A DNA stretch of 5,376 nt from PALSA-660 sp036508075 (GCA_036508075.1 DATCIA010000009.1:1-5376); one strand, 5' to 3'; positions 1 through 5,376 are shown, counted from the first letter of the stretch. The notes: generated by a model from the letters alone, not told the origin. Numbers and translations are program-made.

Positions 1-1
1 G

Positions 2-406
2 GCCATGGCTGTCCACGCCATGGAGGACGTCGATCCGCACTACTACGAGAAGGCGAAGCCGGCCGGCGCGTTCCTGGTGGCCGGCAGCAACTTCGGCATG
101 GGCTCGAGCCGGGAGCAGGCGCCGCTCGTGCTCATCCACTCGAACACCAAGGCGATCCTGGCGAAGAGTTTCGCGCGCATCTTCTACCGCAACGCCATCA
201 ACACGGGCCTGCCCATCATGGAGGCGCCGGAGGCCGTGGACGGGATCAGCGACGGCGACCGCGTGGCCGTGGACGCCGACGCCGGCACGATCACCAACCT
301 CACGACGGGGGAGGTCTTCACGGCGCAGCCGTTCCCGCCGTTCGTGAAGGCGATCATCGAGCGCGGCGGCCTGATCGAATCCGTGAAGGACAAGGTGGGG
401 AAGTGA
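2..406 (+). CDS. leuD: 3-isopropylmalate dehydratase small subunit (LeuD), 3' part; 5' end outside the window
   Basis: LeuD pairs with LeuC to isomerise 2-isopropylmalate to 3-isopropylmalate, the second committed step of leucine synthesis in the cytoplasm. About 134 codons are visible. The swivel-domain motif GSSREQAP (nt 101-124) carries the Ser and Arg that contact substrate in the aconitase superfamily. It is followed by AKSFARIFYRNAINTGLP, which is highly characteristic of this subunit. The reading frame is open to the left edge. Short-type LeuD proteins are about 160-170 residues, so roughly 30 N-terminal residues, including the usual DNIDTDxIIP region, lie upstream. The ATG at position 5 is therefore most likely internal. 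The usual FGCGSSREHAP reads FGMGSSREQAP here, with Met for Cys and Gln for His. The TGA stop overlaps the leuB GTG start, which suggests translational coupling; leuC is expected just upstream. A homoaconitase-type or dimethylmalate-type small subunit is possible in principle, but linkage to leuB and ilvE favours LeuD. Confidence 0.93.
   Translation, partial: AMAVHAMEDVDPHYYEKAKPAGAFLVAGSNFGMGSSREQAPLVLIHSNTKAILAKSFARIFYRNAINTGLPIMEAPEAVDGISDGDRVAVDADAGTITNLTTGEVFTAQPFPPFVKAIIERGGLIESVKDKVGK
392..398 (+). promoter_or_regulatory. Ribosome binding site of leuB
   Basis: AAGGTGG lies inside the last codons of leuD, four bases before the GTG at 403. It supports GTG-403 as the leuB start and means the leuB site is read through by ribosomes finishing leuD. 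Confidence 0.55.
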
Positions 407-1509
407 CCCGCTCCGTCCGTATCTGCCTGCTGCCGGGCGACGGCATCGGCCCCGAGATCACGCGTCAGGCCGTGAAGGCGCTCGGTGCGATCGGCGCGCG
501 GTGGGACGTCACCTTCGACTTCCACGAGGCGCTGCTCGGCGGCGTCGCCATCGATGAGACCGGTTCGCCGCTACCACTCGAGACGCTCGCTGAGGCGCAC
601 GCCGCCGACGCCGTGCTGCTCGCGGCCATCGGCGGCCCGAAGTGGGACACCACCGACCCCGCCAAGCCGCGTCCCGAGCAGGGCCTGCTCGGCATCCGCA
701 AGGAGCTCGGTCTCTACGCCAACCTGCGGCCGGTGTGCATCTTCGCACCGCTCGCGTCCGCGTCGTCGCTCAAGCCTGAGGCGCTCGAGGGCGTCGACAT
801 GCTCATCGTCCGCGAGCTCACCGGCGGCCTCTACTTCGGCGAGCGGGGCCGCGAGACGGACGTCGATGGCGCCGCGACCGGCGGGGGAGCGGGCAGGCGC
901 GCCTACGACACGATGGAGTACCGCGAGTACGAGATCGAGCGCATCGCCCGCACGGCGTTCGATGCCGCGCGCGGACGCAGTGGCAAGCTCCACTCGGTCG
1001 ACAAGGCCAACGTGCTCGAGTCGTCGCGCCTGTGGCGCGAGGTAGTGCACGAAGTGGCCCGCGACTACCCCGACGTCGAACTCATCGACCAGCTCGTCGA
1101 CAACACAGCGATGCAGCTCGTCAGGCGCCCCGCGCAGTTCGATGTGATGGTGACCGAGAACATGTTCGGCGACATCCTCTCCGACGAGGCGTCGATGCTC
1201 ACCGGTTCGCTCGGGATGCTGGCGTCGGCGTCGCTCGGCGACGGTACCGCCCTCTACGAGCCCAGCCACGGGTCGGCGCCGGACATCGCTGGACTGGGGG
1301 TCGCGAACCCTCTAGCGATGCTGCTGTCCGTCGAGATGATGCTTCGCCACTCGCTCGGCATGCCGGAGGCCGCTGACGCGTTCTCCGCGGCCATCGCGCG
1401 GACGCTCGACGACGGATACCGCACCCGCGACATCGCGGACGACGCAACGGACGCGTCCATGCTCGTCGGCACGGCGGAGATGGGCGACCTGGTGGTCGCG
1501 CGGCTCTAG
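403..1509 (+). CDS. leuB: 3-isopropylmalate dehydrogenase (LeuB)
   Basis: LeuB oxidises and decarboxylates 3-isopropylmalate to 2-ketoisocaproate with NAD+ and a divalent metal; it is a cytoplasmic dimer. The protein has 368 residues, normal for the family (about 350-370). In order: N-terminal LLPGDGIGPEIT (9-20), GLLGIRKELGLYANLRP (94-110) with the substrate-binding arginines, RELTGGLYFGERG (137-149), YDTMEY with the probable catalytic Tyr173, SVDKANVLE with the probable catalytic Lys201, VDN with metal ligand Asp233, and NMFGDILSDEAS with metal ligands Asp257 and Asp261. The adenosine-binding GSAPDIAG is at 290-297. These mark LeuB rather than isocitrate or tartrate dehydrogenase. Compared from memory with E. 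coli LeuB, about six extra Gly/Ala-rich residues sit between YFG and the catalytic Tyr (around 152-166). The GTG start overlaps the leuD stop in GTGA, and AAGGTGG lies just upstream. It is co-transcribed with leuD and very probably with ilvE. Confidence 0.97.
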   Translation: MTRSVRICLLPGDGIGPEITRQAVKALGAIGARWDVTFDFHEALLGGVAIDETGSPLPLETLAEAHAADAVLLAAIGGPKWDTTDPAKPRPEQGLLGIRKELGLYANLRPVCIFAPLASASSLKPEALEGVDMLIVRELTGGLYFGERGRETDVDGAATGGGAGRRAYDTMEYREYEIERIARTAFDAARGRSGKLHSVDKANVLESSRLWREVVHEVARDYPDVELIDQLVDNTAMQLVRRPAQFDVMVTENMFGDILSDEASMLTGSLGMLASASLGDGTALYEPSHGSAPDIAGLGVANPLAMLLSVEMMLRHSLGMPEAADAFSAAIARTLDDGYRTRDIADDATDASMLVGTAEMGDLVVARL

Positions 1510-1511
1510 AA

Positions 1512-1550
1512 ACGCACGGGCACGCACGCGGGCGCGCATACGCGCACGCG
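1512..1550. repeat. GC-rich, near-alternating purine/pyrimidine tract between leuB and ilvE
   Basis: The 63-bp gap between leuB and ilvE begins with about 39 bases made almost entirely of CG, CA/TG and GC steps. Alternation breaks only at two short G runs, around 1518-1520 and 1530-1532. Long alternating (CG/CA) tracts are known to favour left-handed Z-DNA under negative supercoiling, so that is a possible property; it could equally be neutral low-complexity spacer. It has no coding signal, no hairpin as clear as the one after ilvE, and no recognisable -10/-35 pair. Confidence 0.4.
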
Positions 1551-1554
1551 AGAC

Positions 1555-1565
1555 GAAGGAAGGGG
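1555..1565 (+). promoter_or_regulatory. Ribosome binding site of ilvE
   Basis: GAAGGAAGGGG is a strong purine-rich Shine-Dalgarno region ending seven bases before the ATG at 1573. It decides the ilvE start and gives ilvE its own initiation site, independent of leuB. Confidence 0.75.
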
Positions 1566-1572
1566 TCATCAG

Positions 1573-2490
1573 ATGGCTGCTCTGCCCAAGGTGGACAAGA
1601 TCTGGATGGACGGCGCGCTCGTTGATTGGGACAACGCGCAGGTCCACGTCCTGACGCACGCGCTGCACTACGGTTCGGGCGTGTTCGAGGGAATCCGCTG
1701 CTACGAGACCCCCGACGGCCCCGCCGTGTTCCGCCTCACCGAGCACATGGAGCGGCTCGCGCGTTCCGCGAAGATGATGCGCATGCCGCTGCCGTACACG
1801 GTCGAGGAGCTCGTCGCCGCGACACTGGAACTCATCGCCGCCAACAAGCTGCCGGCGTGCTACATCCGGCCGCTCGTCTACCGCGGCTACGGTGTCATGG
1901 GCCTCGACCCGCTGCCCGCGCCGGTGAGCGTGGTCATCGCCGTCTGGCCTTGGGACACGTATCTCGGCGAGGACGCGCTCAAGAACGGTGTCGACGCCGG
2001 TATCTCGTCGTGGCGCCAGCGCGGCGTCAACGCGTCGCCCCCGCAGATCAAGTCGACGGGCAACTACATCAACTCGTCGTTCGCCCGCATGGAGGCCAAC
2101 GACCATGGCTACGCCGAGGCGATCCTGCTCAACGAGGCCGGCATGGTGTGCGAGGGCACGGGCGAGAATATCTTCGTCGTGCGCGACGAGATCATCGTCA
2201 CCCCGCCGGTGTCCGATGGTGTTCTCGAGGGCATCACGCGCGACTCGGTCATCGCCATCGCCCAGGACCTCGGCTTCGACATCATCGAGGCGTCGATGAC
2301 GCGTTCGGACCTCTACATCGCCGACGAGATCTTCTTCACGGGGTCGGCCGCCGAGATCGTCCCGGTGCGCACGGTCGATCACCGCGAGATCGGGAAGCCC
2401 GGCCCCATCACCCTGGCGATCCAGGAGGCGTACTTCAACATCGTGCGCGGCCGCGACGCCGAGTACGACTACTGGCTCGAGCGCGTGTAG
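1573..2490 (+). CDS. ilvE: Branched-chain amino acid aminotransferase (IlvE), fold-type IV PLP enzyme
   Basis: IlvE transfers the amino group of glutamate to 2-ketoisocaproate, 2-ketoisovalerate or 3-methyl-2-oxopentanoate, giving leucine, valine or isoleucine. It is a cytoplasmic PLP enzyme of class IV. The 305 residues match the E. coli-type family (about 305-310). Visible marks are KIWMDGALVDW (9-19), THALHYGSGVFEGIR (28-42), the PLP Schiff-base Lys160 in PQIKSTGNY, the cofactor-contacting Glu194 in EGTGENIF, LEGITRDSVI (218-227) and EIFFTGSAAEI (252-262). The C-terminus YFNIVRGR...YDYWLERV is typical of IlvE. D-amino-acid transaminase and aminodeoxychorismate lyase share the fold but lack this set of motifs and this context. 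The ATG at 1573 is chosen for its strong ribosome binding site. It is the last gene of the operon and is followed within 26 bp by a strong hairpin. Confidence 0.96.
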   Translation: MAALPKVDKIWMDGALVDWDNAQVHVLTHALHYGSGVFEGIRCYETPDGPAVFRLTEHMERLARSAKMMRMPLPYTVEELVAATLELIAANKLPACYIRPLVYRGYGVMGLDPLPAPVSVVIAVWPWDTYLGEDALKNGVDAGISSWRQRGVNASPPQIKSTGNYINSSFARMEANDHGYAEAILLNEAGMVCEGTGENIFVVRDEIIVTPPVSDGVLEGITRDSVIAIAQDLGFDIIEASMTRSDLYIADEIFFTGSAAEIVPVRTVDHREIGKPGPITLAIQEAYFNIVRGRDAEYDYWLERV

Positions 2491-2515
2491 CGTCCGGCCT
2501 TCATTGCTTCATGCC

Positions 2516-2545
2516 GAAGGGCGCCCCGCGGGGCGCCCTTCTTGA
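2516..2545 (+). terminator. Hairpin terminator after ilvE, between convergent operons
   Basis: Positions 2516-2541 form a perfect 26-bp palindrome: GAAGGGCGCCCC, centre GC, then GGGGCGCCCTTC. On the + strand it continues as TTGAG, so with the stem's CTTC there is a short T-rich stretch but no long U tract. It lies 25 bp past the ilvE stop and 26 bp past the end of the - strand permease gene, so it probably stops transcription from both sides. The + direction has the better T-rich tail. An 8-bp direct repeat, CTTCATGC, flanks it at 2507-2514 and 2549-2556. Confidence 0.8.
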
Positions 2546-2567
2546 GTCCTTCATGCGGGTCCGGTTC

Positions 2568-3305
2568 TCAGGCGTCCGCGCGTCCGGCGTACACGACCGT
2601 TGCCACACACCCTGTGACGAACACCAACGCCATGAGCGCCCACGATCCCGCGACGAGCGTCGGCATCGGCACCGACGGGAAGAGCGCCACCCCGGTGACC
2701 GACAGCTGCATCGACCACGGGAACCAGCGCCCCCATCCGGCCTCGGCCAGCCCCAGTCCGATCGCCGCCGTGAGCGACGCGTAGACCATCGGGGCGAGGT
2801 AGCCCCTCCCGACCATCGCGACCAACGCCACCCATGGGAGGGGGGCGTAGATCAGGACCGCCACTTCAAGGGCCAGCAGCGAGACCCTGATCGCTTCCGC
2901 CCACGATGCACCCTGCGCACCCACAAGCGTCGCGTACCCCGCCTGGGCGAACACGGAGAGTGCGGTAAGGCCGAGCACCCAGGCGGCGAGGACGAGCATC
3001 TTGGCCACCAGGAAGCACTCGCGCCTGATCGGCAGCGTGAACATCTGCTCCTCGGTGCCCTCGTTGTGTTCGCGTCCGAACAGGTAGCTCGCGACCAGGC
3101 CGAACAACACCGTCCCGTACCAGCTGGCGATGAGCTGCGGGCCGGCGAGCATGAAGTCGGCCCACCTCGCGTCGGCCGCCCCTCGGTCGATGAGCCGGAA
3201 GGTCGAGACCGTTATGCACGGCGCCACGAGCACGACGAGCGCGGTCCACACGGGCATCATCGAGCCCTTCAACTTCATCGCCTCGGCTCGCAGCGCACGC
3301 AGCAT
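2568..3305 (-). CDS. ABC-2 type exporter permease, second of two paralogues (BcrB/LanE/G-like)
   Basis: This is a 245-residue polytopic membrane protein, probably one half of the membrane channel of the exporter driven by the adjacent ATPase. It has a positively charged N-terminal amphipathic stretch (LRAEAMKLKGS, 5-15). About six hydrophobic segments follow, near 18-35, 60-77, 99-122, 142-165, 170-187 and 216-240. The cytoplasmic loop YLFGREHNEGTEEQMFTLP (74-92) followed by IRRE is the conserved coupling segment of ABC-2 permeases of this type. It is clearly related to its neighbour: in 51 aligned residues starting at FGLV (68 here, 88 there) I count 33 identities by eye, and GRGYLxPM and RxFPWxMxL are also shared. 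Its ATG lies 9 bp after the neighbour's TAG stop, with only a weak AGG overlapping that stop, so translation is probably coupled. It ends the operon. The family is clear; the substrate is unknown, and a peptide antibiotic is the best guess from context. Confidence 0.85.
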   Translation of the reverse strand: MLRALRAEAMKLKGSMMPVWTALVVLVAPCITVSTFRLIDRGAADARWADFMLAGPQLIASWYGTVLFGLVASYLFGREHNEGTEEQMFTLPIRRECFLVAKMLVLAAWVLGLTALSVFAQAGYATLVGAQGASWAEAIRVSLLALEVAVLIYAPLPWVALVAMVGRGYLAPMVYASLTAAIGLGLAEAGWGRWFPWSMQLSVTGVALFPSVPMPTLVAGSWALMALVFVTGCVATVVYAGRADA

Positions 3306-3314
3306 CGCCGTCGC

Positions 3315-4115
3315 CTATCCCGTGCTGTCGGCGTGGTCGATCTGCCACATCAGCGCCGCGACGCCGACTGCAAACACGCCCGCCGCCACGGCCCACGAGC
3401 CTGCGACCACGGGCGACGGCGACACCGGGTACCACGACGCGCCCACCAGATGCAGCGGCATGTTCCACGGGAAGAACCGCGATGCCGACGTCTGGACGAG
3501 CGCGTTGCCGACCATCATGACGCCCAGCGAGTAGAGCATCGGCTGGAGATAGCCCCTGCCGCGAACAGCGAACCAGGCGACCAGGGGGAGCGTGAGATAG
3601 AGCGGCGCGATCGCCGTCATGGTCTCGCCGAGGCTCGTGAGCACGGCGGCCCACGTGAAGCCGCTGACACCGAGAGCGGCGGTCGCCACCGAGGTGAGCA
3701 ACACCGACAGCAGTCCGAGGGCGAACACCCAGACGGCCAGCACGAGCAGCTTCGCCACGACCACGTACTCCCGACGGATGGGCAGGGTGAGCATCGTTTT
3801 CGCGGCGCCTTCTTTGAACTCACGCCCGAAGAGATAGGCGGTCACGAGGCCGAAGGTCAGGATCCCCCAGCTGCCGGACATCCCCTGCACGCCGATGCGC
3901 AGATAGTTCGTCCAACTCGGCTGGTACATCCCGGCCGCGACCGCCTGCGCGAACACGCCGCCGCTCTTGGCCATCTCCGCCTGGATCTTCGGATCGCCCA
4001 GCACCGGAAGGACCGCAAGACCCAGGCCCGCCGCCACGAGCACGATGAGGCCCGACCACAGGGGCATCCGGGAGCGCTTGAGTTTGAAGAACTCCGCGGC
4101 GATCATCCGCATCAT
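3315..4115 (-). CDS. ABC-2 type exporter permease, first of two paralogues (BcrB/LanE/G-like)
   Basis: This is a 266-residue membrane protein, the probable partner of the following permease in a heteromeric exporter. It begins MMRMIAAEFFKLKRSRMP, a basic amphipathic lead into helix 1 (about 19-39). About five more hydrophobic segments lie near 80-97, 119-142, 163-183, 188-207 and 236-257. The coupling segment YLFGREFKEGAAKTMLTLP (94-112) followed by IRRE matches the sister permease. The loop between helices 1 and 2 (about 41-78) is longer than in the sister and differs in sequence; in such exporters this loop faces outwards and may contact substrate. The ATG at 4115 overlaps the ATPase TGA in ATGA, with GGGGGTGG (4121-4128) five bases upstream, so this start is preferred over the ATGs at 4112 and 4106. 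The frame stays open upstream to 4718, but that part lies opposite in frame to the ATPase gene and is not protein-like. The specific substrate cannot be told. Confidence 0.87.
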   Translation of the reverse strand: MMRMIAAEFFKLKRSRMPLWSGLIVLVAAGLGLAVLPVLGDPKIQAEMAKSGGVFAQAVAAGMYQPSWTNYLRIGVQGMSGSWGILTFGLVTAYLFGREFKEGAAKTMLTLPIRREYVVVAKLLVLAVWVFALGLLSVLLTSVATAALGVSGFTWAAVLTSLGETMTAIAPLYLTLPLVAWFAVRGRGYLQPMLYSLGVMMVGNALVQTSASRFFPWNMPLHLVGASWYPVSPSPVVAGSWAVAAGVFAVGVAALMWQIDHADSTG

Positions 4116-5101
4116 CGCAGCCACCCCCGCTTGCCAATGCGCTTGGCCGGTGTCGCTTCCTCGTCCATCCCGCCGGTGAGCCTCACGAAGTGGTCCTCCA
4201 GGTTCTCCTCGGACACGTGGGAACCGGTGACTTCGACACCCGCTTCTATGAGCGCGCGGTTCAGTTCGCCCGCGCGATCGAGTCCGTCGTAGACGCGAAG
4301 ACCACCCTCCTCGCGAACGGCGTACTCCTTCACGCCGCACTTCTCCTCGAGAACCCAAGCCGCGCGCTTGGCGTCGGAAACGCTCAGCTCGAGGAACGCG
4401 CGGTTGGTCGCCCGCAGCTCGTCGAGGCCGATCTCCTCCAGGAGCCGGCCTTCGTGGATGATCCCGATGCGCGTGGCGAGCTGCTGCACTTCGGACAGGA
4501 TGTGGCTGGACAGGAAGATCGTGATGCCGCGCTCCTCCGCCAACTGCTTGAGGATGGTGCGGATCTGCACGATACCCACAGGGTCGAGGCCGTTCGTGGG
4601 CTCGTCGAGGATGAGGATCTCGGGCTTGTGGATGAGTGCCCGGGCCAGTCCGAGCCGCTGCTTGTTGCCCGCGGAGAGCGTGGCCGCCTTGCGCGGCAGG
4701 TACTCGACGAGGTCGCACATCTCGACGACCTCGTCGACCCAGCCGCTCCGGCGCAGTCCGAGCAGGTCGCGCTGCATCTCGATGTTCTCGCGGACTGTGA
4801 GGTTCCCGTAGAACCCTGGTGTCTCCACCATCGAGCCGATCCGCTCGAACGCGCGTACCGCGTTGGGCTGCATGCGTTGGCCCAGGATCTCGACGTAGCC
4901 GTCGGTCGGGCGCACCAGCGCCAACATCATCCTGATCGTCGTCGACTTGCCCGCGCCGTTGCGTCCCAAGAAGCTGTACACCTCGCCCCGCCTCACCGTG
5001 AGGTCGAGGTCCTCCACCGCGTGAACGTCCTTGAAGTGCTTGGTGAGTCCGACCGTGCGTATGACGGCCTCTGCCGTACCCGTGCCCCCCATGGCGGTCA
5101 C
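4112..5101 (-). CDS. ABC transporter ATP-binding protein, BcrA/LanF-like exporter ATPase
   Basis: This ATPase powers the two following permeases at the inner face of the membrane. The protein has 329 residues: a nucleotide-binding domain (about 12-235) and a ~95-residue C-terminal region. Visible are Walker A GRNGAGKST (46-54), signature LSAGNKQR (142-149), Walker B LILDEP (163-168), D-loop GLD (171-173) and switch His200 in FLSSH. The Q-loop position carries Glu93 (SMVETPGFY) instead of Gln. This E-loop is known from LanF-type lantibiotic immunity ATPases and is common in BcrA-like proteins. The signature has Ala for the usual first Gly. The C-terminus ends in a basic stretch (AKRIGKRGWLR). 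The start is uncertain: GTG-5101 has GAAGGGAAGG directly before it, while ATG-5092 gives 326 residues and has AAGG nine bases upstream. It overlaps the next permease by 4 bp and follows a histidine kinase by 55 bp, suggesting sensing and export of a membrane-active compound. The role in peptide-antibiotic protection is inferred. Confidence 0.92.
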   Translation of the reverse strand: MTAMGGTGTAEAVIRTVGLTKHFKDVHAVEDLDLTVRRGEVYSFLGRNGAGKSTTIRMMLALVRPTDGYVEILGQRMQPNAVRAFERIGSMVETPGFYGNLTVRENIEMQRDLLGLRRSGWVDEVVEMCDLVEYLPRKAATLSAGNKQRLGLARALIHKPEILILDEPTNGLDPVGIVQIRTILKQLAEERGITIFLSSHILSEVQQLATRIGIIHEGRLLEEIGLDELRATNRAFLELSVSDAKRAAWVLEEKCGVKEYAVREEGGLRVYDGLDRAGELNRALIEAGVEVTGSHVSEENLEDHFVRLTGGMDEEATPAKRIGKRGWLR

Positions 5102-5111
5102 CTTCCCTTCG
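5102..5111 (-). promoter_or_regulatory. Shine-Dalgarno region of the ABC ATPase
   Basis: On the - strand this reads GAAGGGAAGG, the only strong ribosome binding site in the 55-bp gap after the kinase gene. It abuts GTG-5101; its GAAGGG part is four bases from that codon, and its AAGG part is nine bases from ATG-5092. It supports translation from this point but does not decide between the two starts. No convincing -35/-10 promoter is visible in the gap (5102-5156), so the ATPase is probably read from a promoter upstream of the kinase. Confidence 0.55.
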
Positions 5112-5156
5112 TGACCGATGATGGGTGAGCGGGCTGACGGACGTGTTCCACGGTGC

Positions 5157-5376
5157 TTACGTTTCGCTGAACTCGTGGCGCGGCATCGCGAGCGTGAAGG
5201 TGACCGTCCCGTCGGGGTCGTTGGCGGCGGTGACAGAGCCGCCCATCTGCTCCGCCAGCTCGCGGGCGATCGCGAGGCCGAGGCCCGTGCCTCCCGAAGG
5301 ACCCGCTACCCCGCGCCGGAACAGTCGCTCCGCATCCTCGGGGAGGCGTGCGCCGTCGTTGCTCACCTGCACCAGG
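5157..5376 (-). CDS. Sensor histidine kinase, C-terminal end of the ATPase domain; 5' part outside the window
   Basis: Only the last 73 residues are visible; the gene runs off the right edge. They form the C-terminal half of a HATPase_c domain: VSNDGARLP in the place of the G1 box (usual form VxDNGxGIP), a short ATP lid with RLFRRGVAGPSGG, then TGLGLAIARELAEQMGGSV, the G2 box and following helix. A final beta strand VTFTLAMP precedes the tail RHEFSET and the TAA stop. These are hallmarks of membrane-type two-component sensor kinases that phosphorylate an OmpR-class regulator. The N-terminal sensor region and the His box cannot be seen. It lies 55 bp upstream of the ABC ATPase on the same strand, so it likely senses the compound, or the cell-envelope stress, that the exporter handles. 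A partner response regulator is expected further upstream on this strand (beyond 5376). Confidence 0.9.
   Translation of the reverse strand, partial: LVQVSNDGARLPEDAERLFRRGVAGPSGGTGLGLAIARELAEQMGGSVTAANDPDGTVTFTLAMPRHEFSET

Noticed and set aside
5..7. ATG at position 5 as the true start of leuD
   Set aside because: The protein would lack the first ~30 conserved residues of the family, and the frame is open to the window edge. It is better read as an internal Met.
1312..2382. A 356-codon open frame on the - strand opposite leuB and ilvE
   Set aside because: It is antisense to two confidently identified genes and its composition is Asp/Arg/Val-rich shadow sequence with no recognisable domain.
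2498..2520. Alternative stem CCTTC/GAAGG upstream of the terminator, as an attenuator or antiterminator
   Set aside because: Five base pairs with a 13-base loop cannot compete with the perfect 12-bp stem that uses the same GAAGG, and it follows the last gene of the operon.
1626..4292. An 888-codon open frame on the + strand
   Set aside because: It runs out of frame through ilvE, across the terminator, and then antisense through both permeases. The translation is Arg/His/Pro/Gln-rich without family motifs or domains, as expected from high-GC codon bias.
4116..4718. Extension of the first permease upstream to an earlier start, giving a 467-residue protein
   Set aside because: The extra 201 residues are the ATPase gene read in another frame and are Arg-rich and disordered. 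The ATG at 4115 has a good ribosome binding site and the common ATGA overlap.
4190..5128. A 312-codon open frame on the + strand opposite the ABC ATPase
   Set aside because: It lies antisense to Walker A, the signature and Walker B, which are clearly encoded on the - strand; it has no motifs of its own.
5142..5152. Small inverted repeat CGTG-TTC-CACG between the kinase and ATPase genes as a regulator site
   Set aside because: Four-base arms are expected by chance in GC-rich DNA, and there is no second half-site or promoter nearby.

Overview
The window is GC-rich (roughly two thirds G+C by eye) bacterial chromosomal DNA with tightly packed genes, GTG starts and 4-bp start/stop overlaps. LeuD is the short, stand-alone type, not the longer ~200-residue form of many proteobacteria and mycobacteria. 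With the base composition, this fits a deep-branching Actinomycetota lineage (Coriobacteriia-like) or another high-GC anaerobe. The taxonomic guess is an inference and is weak.

Left half (1-2490, + strand): the end of a branched-chain amino acid operon. It holds the 3' part of leuD (isopropylmalate isomerase small subunit), a complete leuB (3-isopropylmalate dehydrogenase) that overlaps leuD by 4 bp, and a complete ilvE (branched-chain aminotransferase) after a 63-bp gap. LeuD and LeuB carry out successive steps towards 2-ketoisocaproate, and IlvE aminates it to leucine; IlvE also serves valine and isoleucine. A GC-rich region of near-alternating purine and pyrimidine lies in the leuB-ilvE gap. 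A perfect 26-bp palindrome just after ilvE is the probable terminator.

Right half (2568-5376, - strand): a convergent operon. In transcription order it holds the C-terminal end of a sensor histidine kinase (cut by the window edge), an ABC ATPase, and two paralogous six-helix ABC-2 permeases. The ATPase overlaps the first permease by 4 bp, and the second permease follows 9 bp later. One ATPase, two related but different permeases, a glutamate where the Q-loop glutamine is expected, and a two-component sensor upstream are the pattern of BcrAB / LanFEG-type exporters. These protect cells against peptide antibiotics such as bacitracin or lantibiotics. The substrate cannot be read from the sequence.

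No RNA genes, mobile elements, CRISPR arrays or attachment sites were seen. The biosynthetic half is ordinary. The transporter module is the only accessory-like part; it belongs to a known general class with an unknown substrate, and I found no clearly new system.
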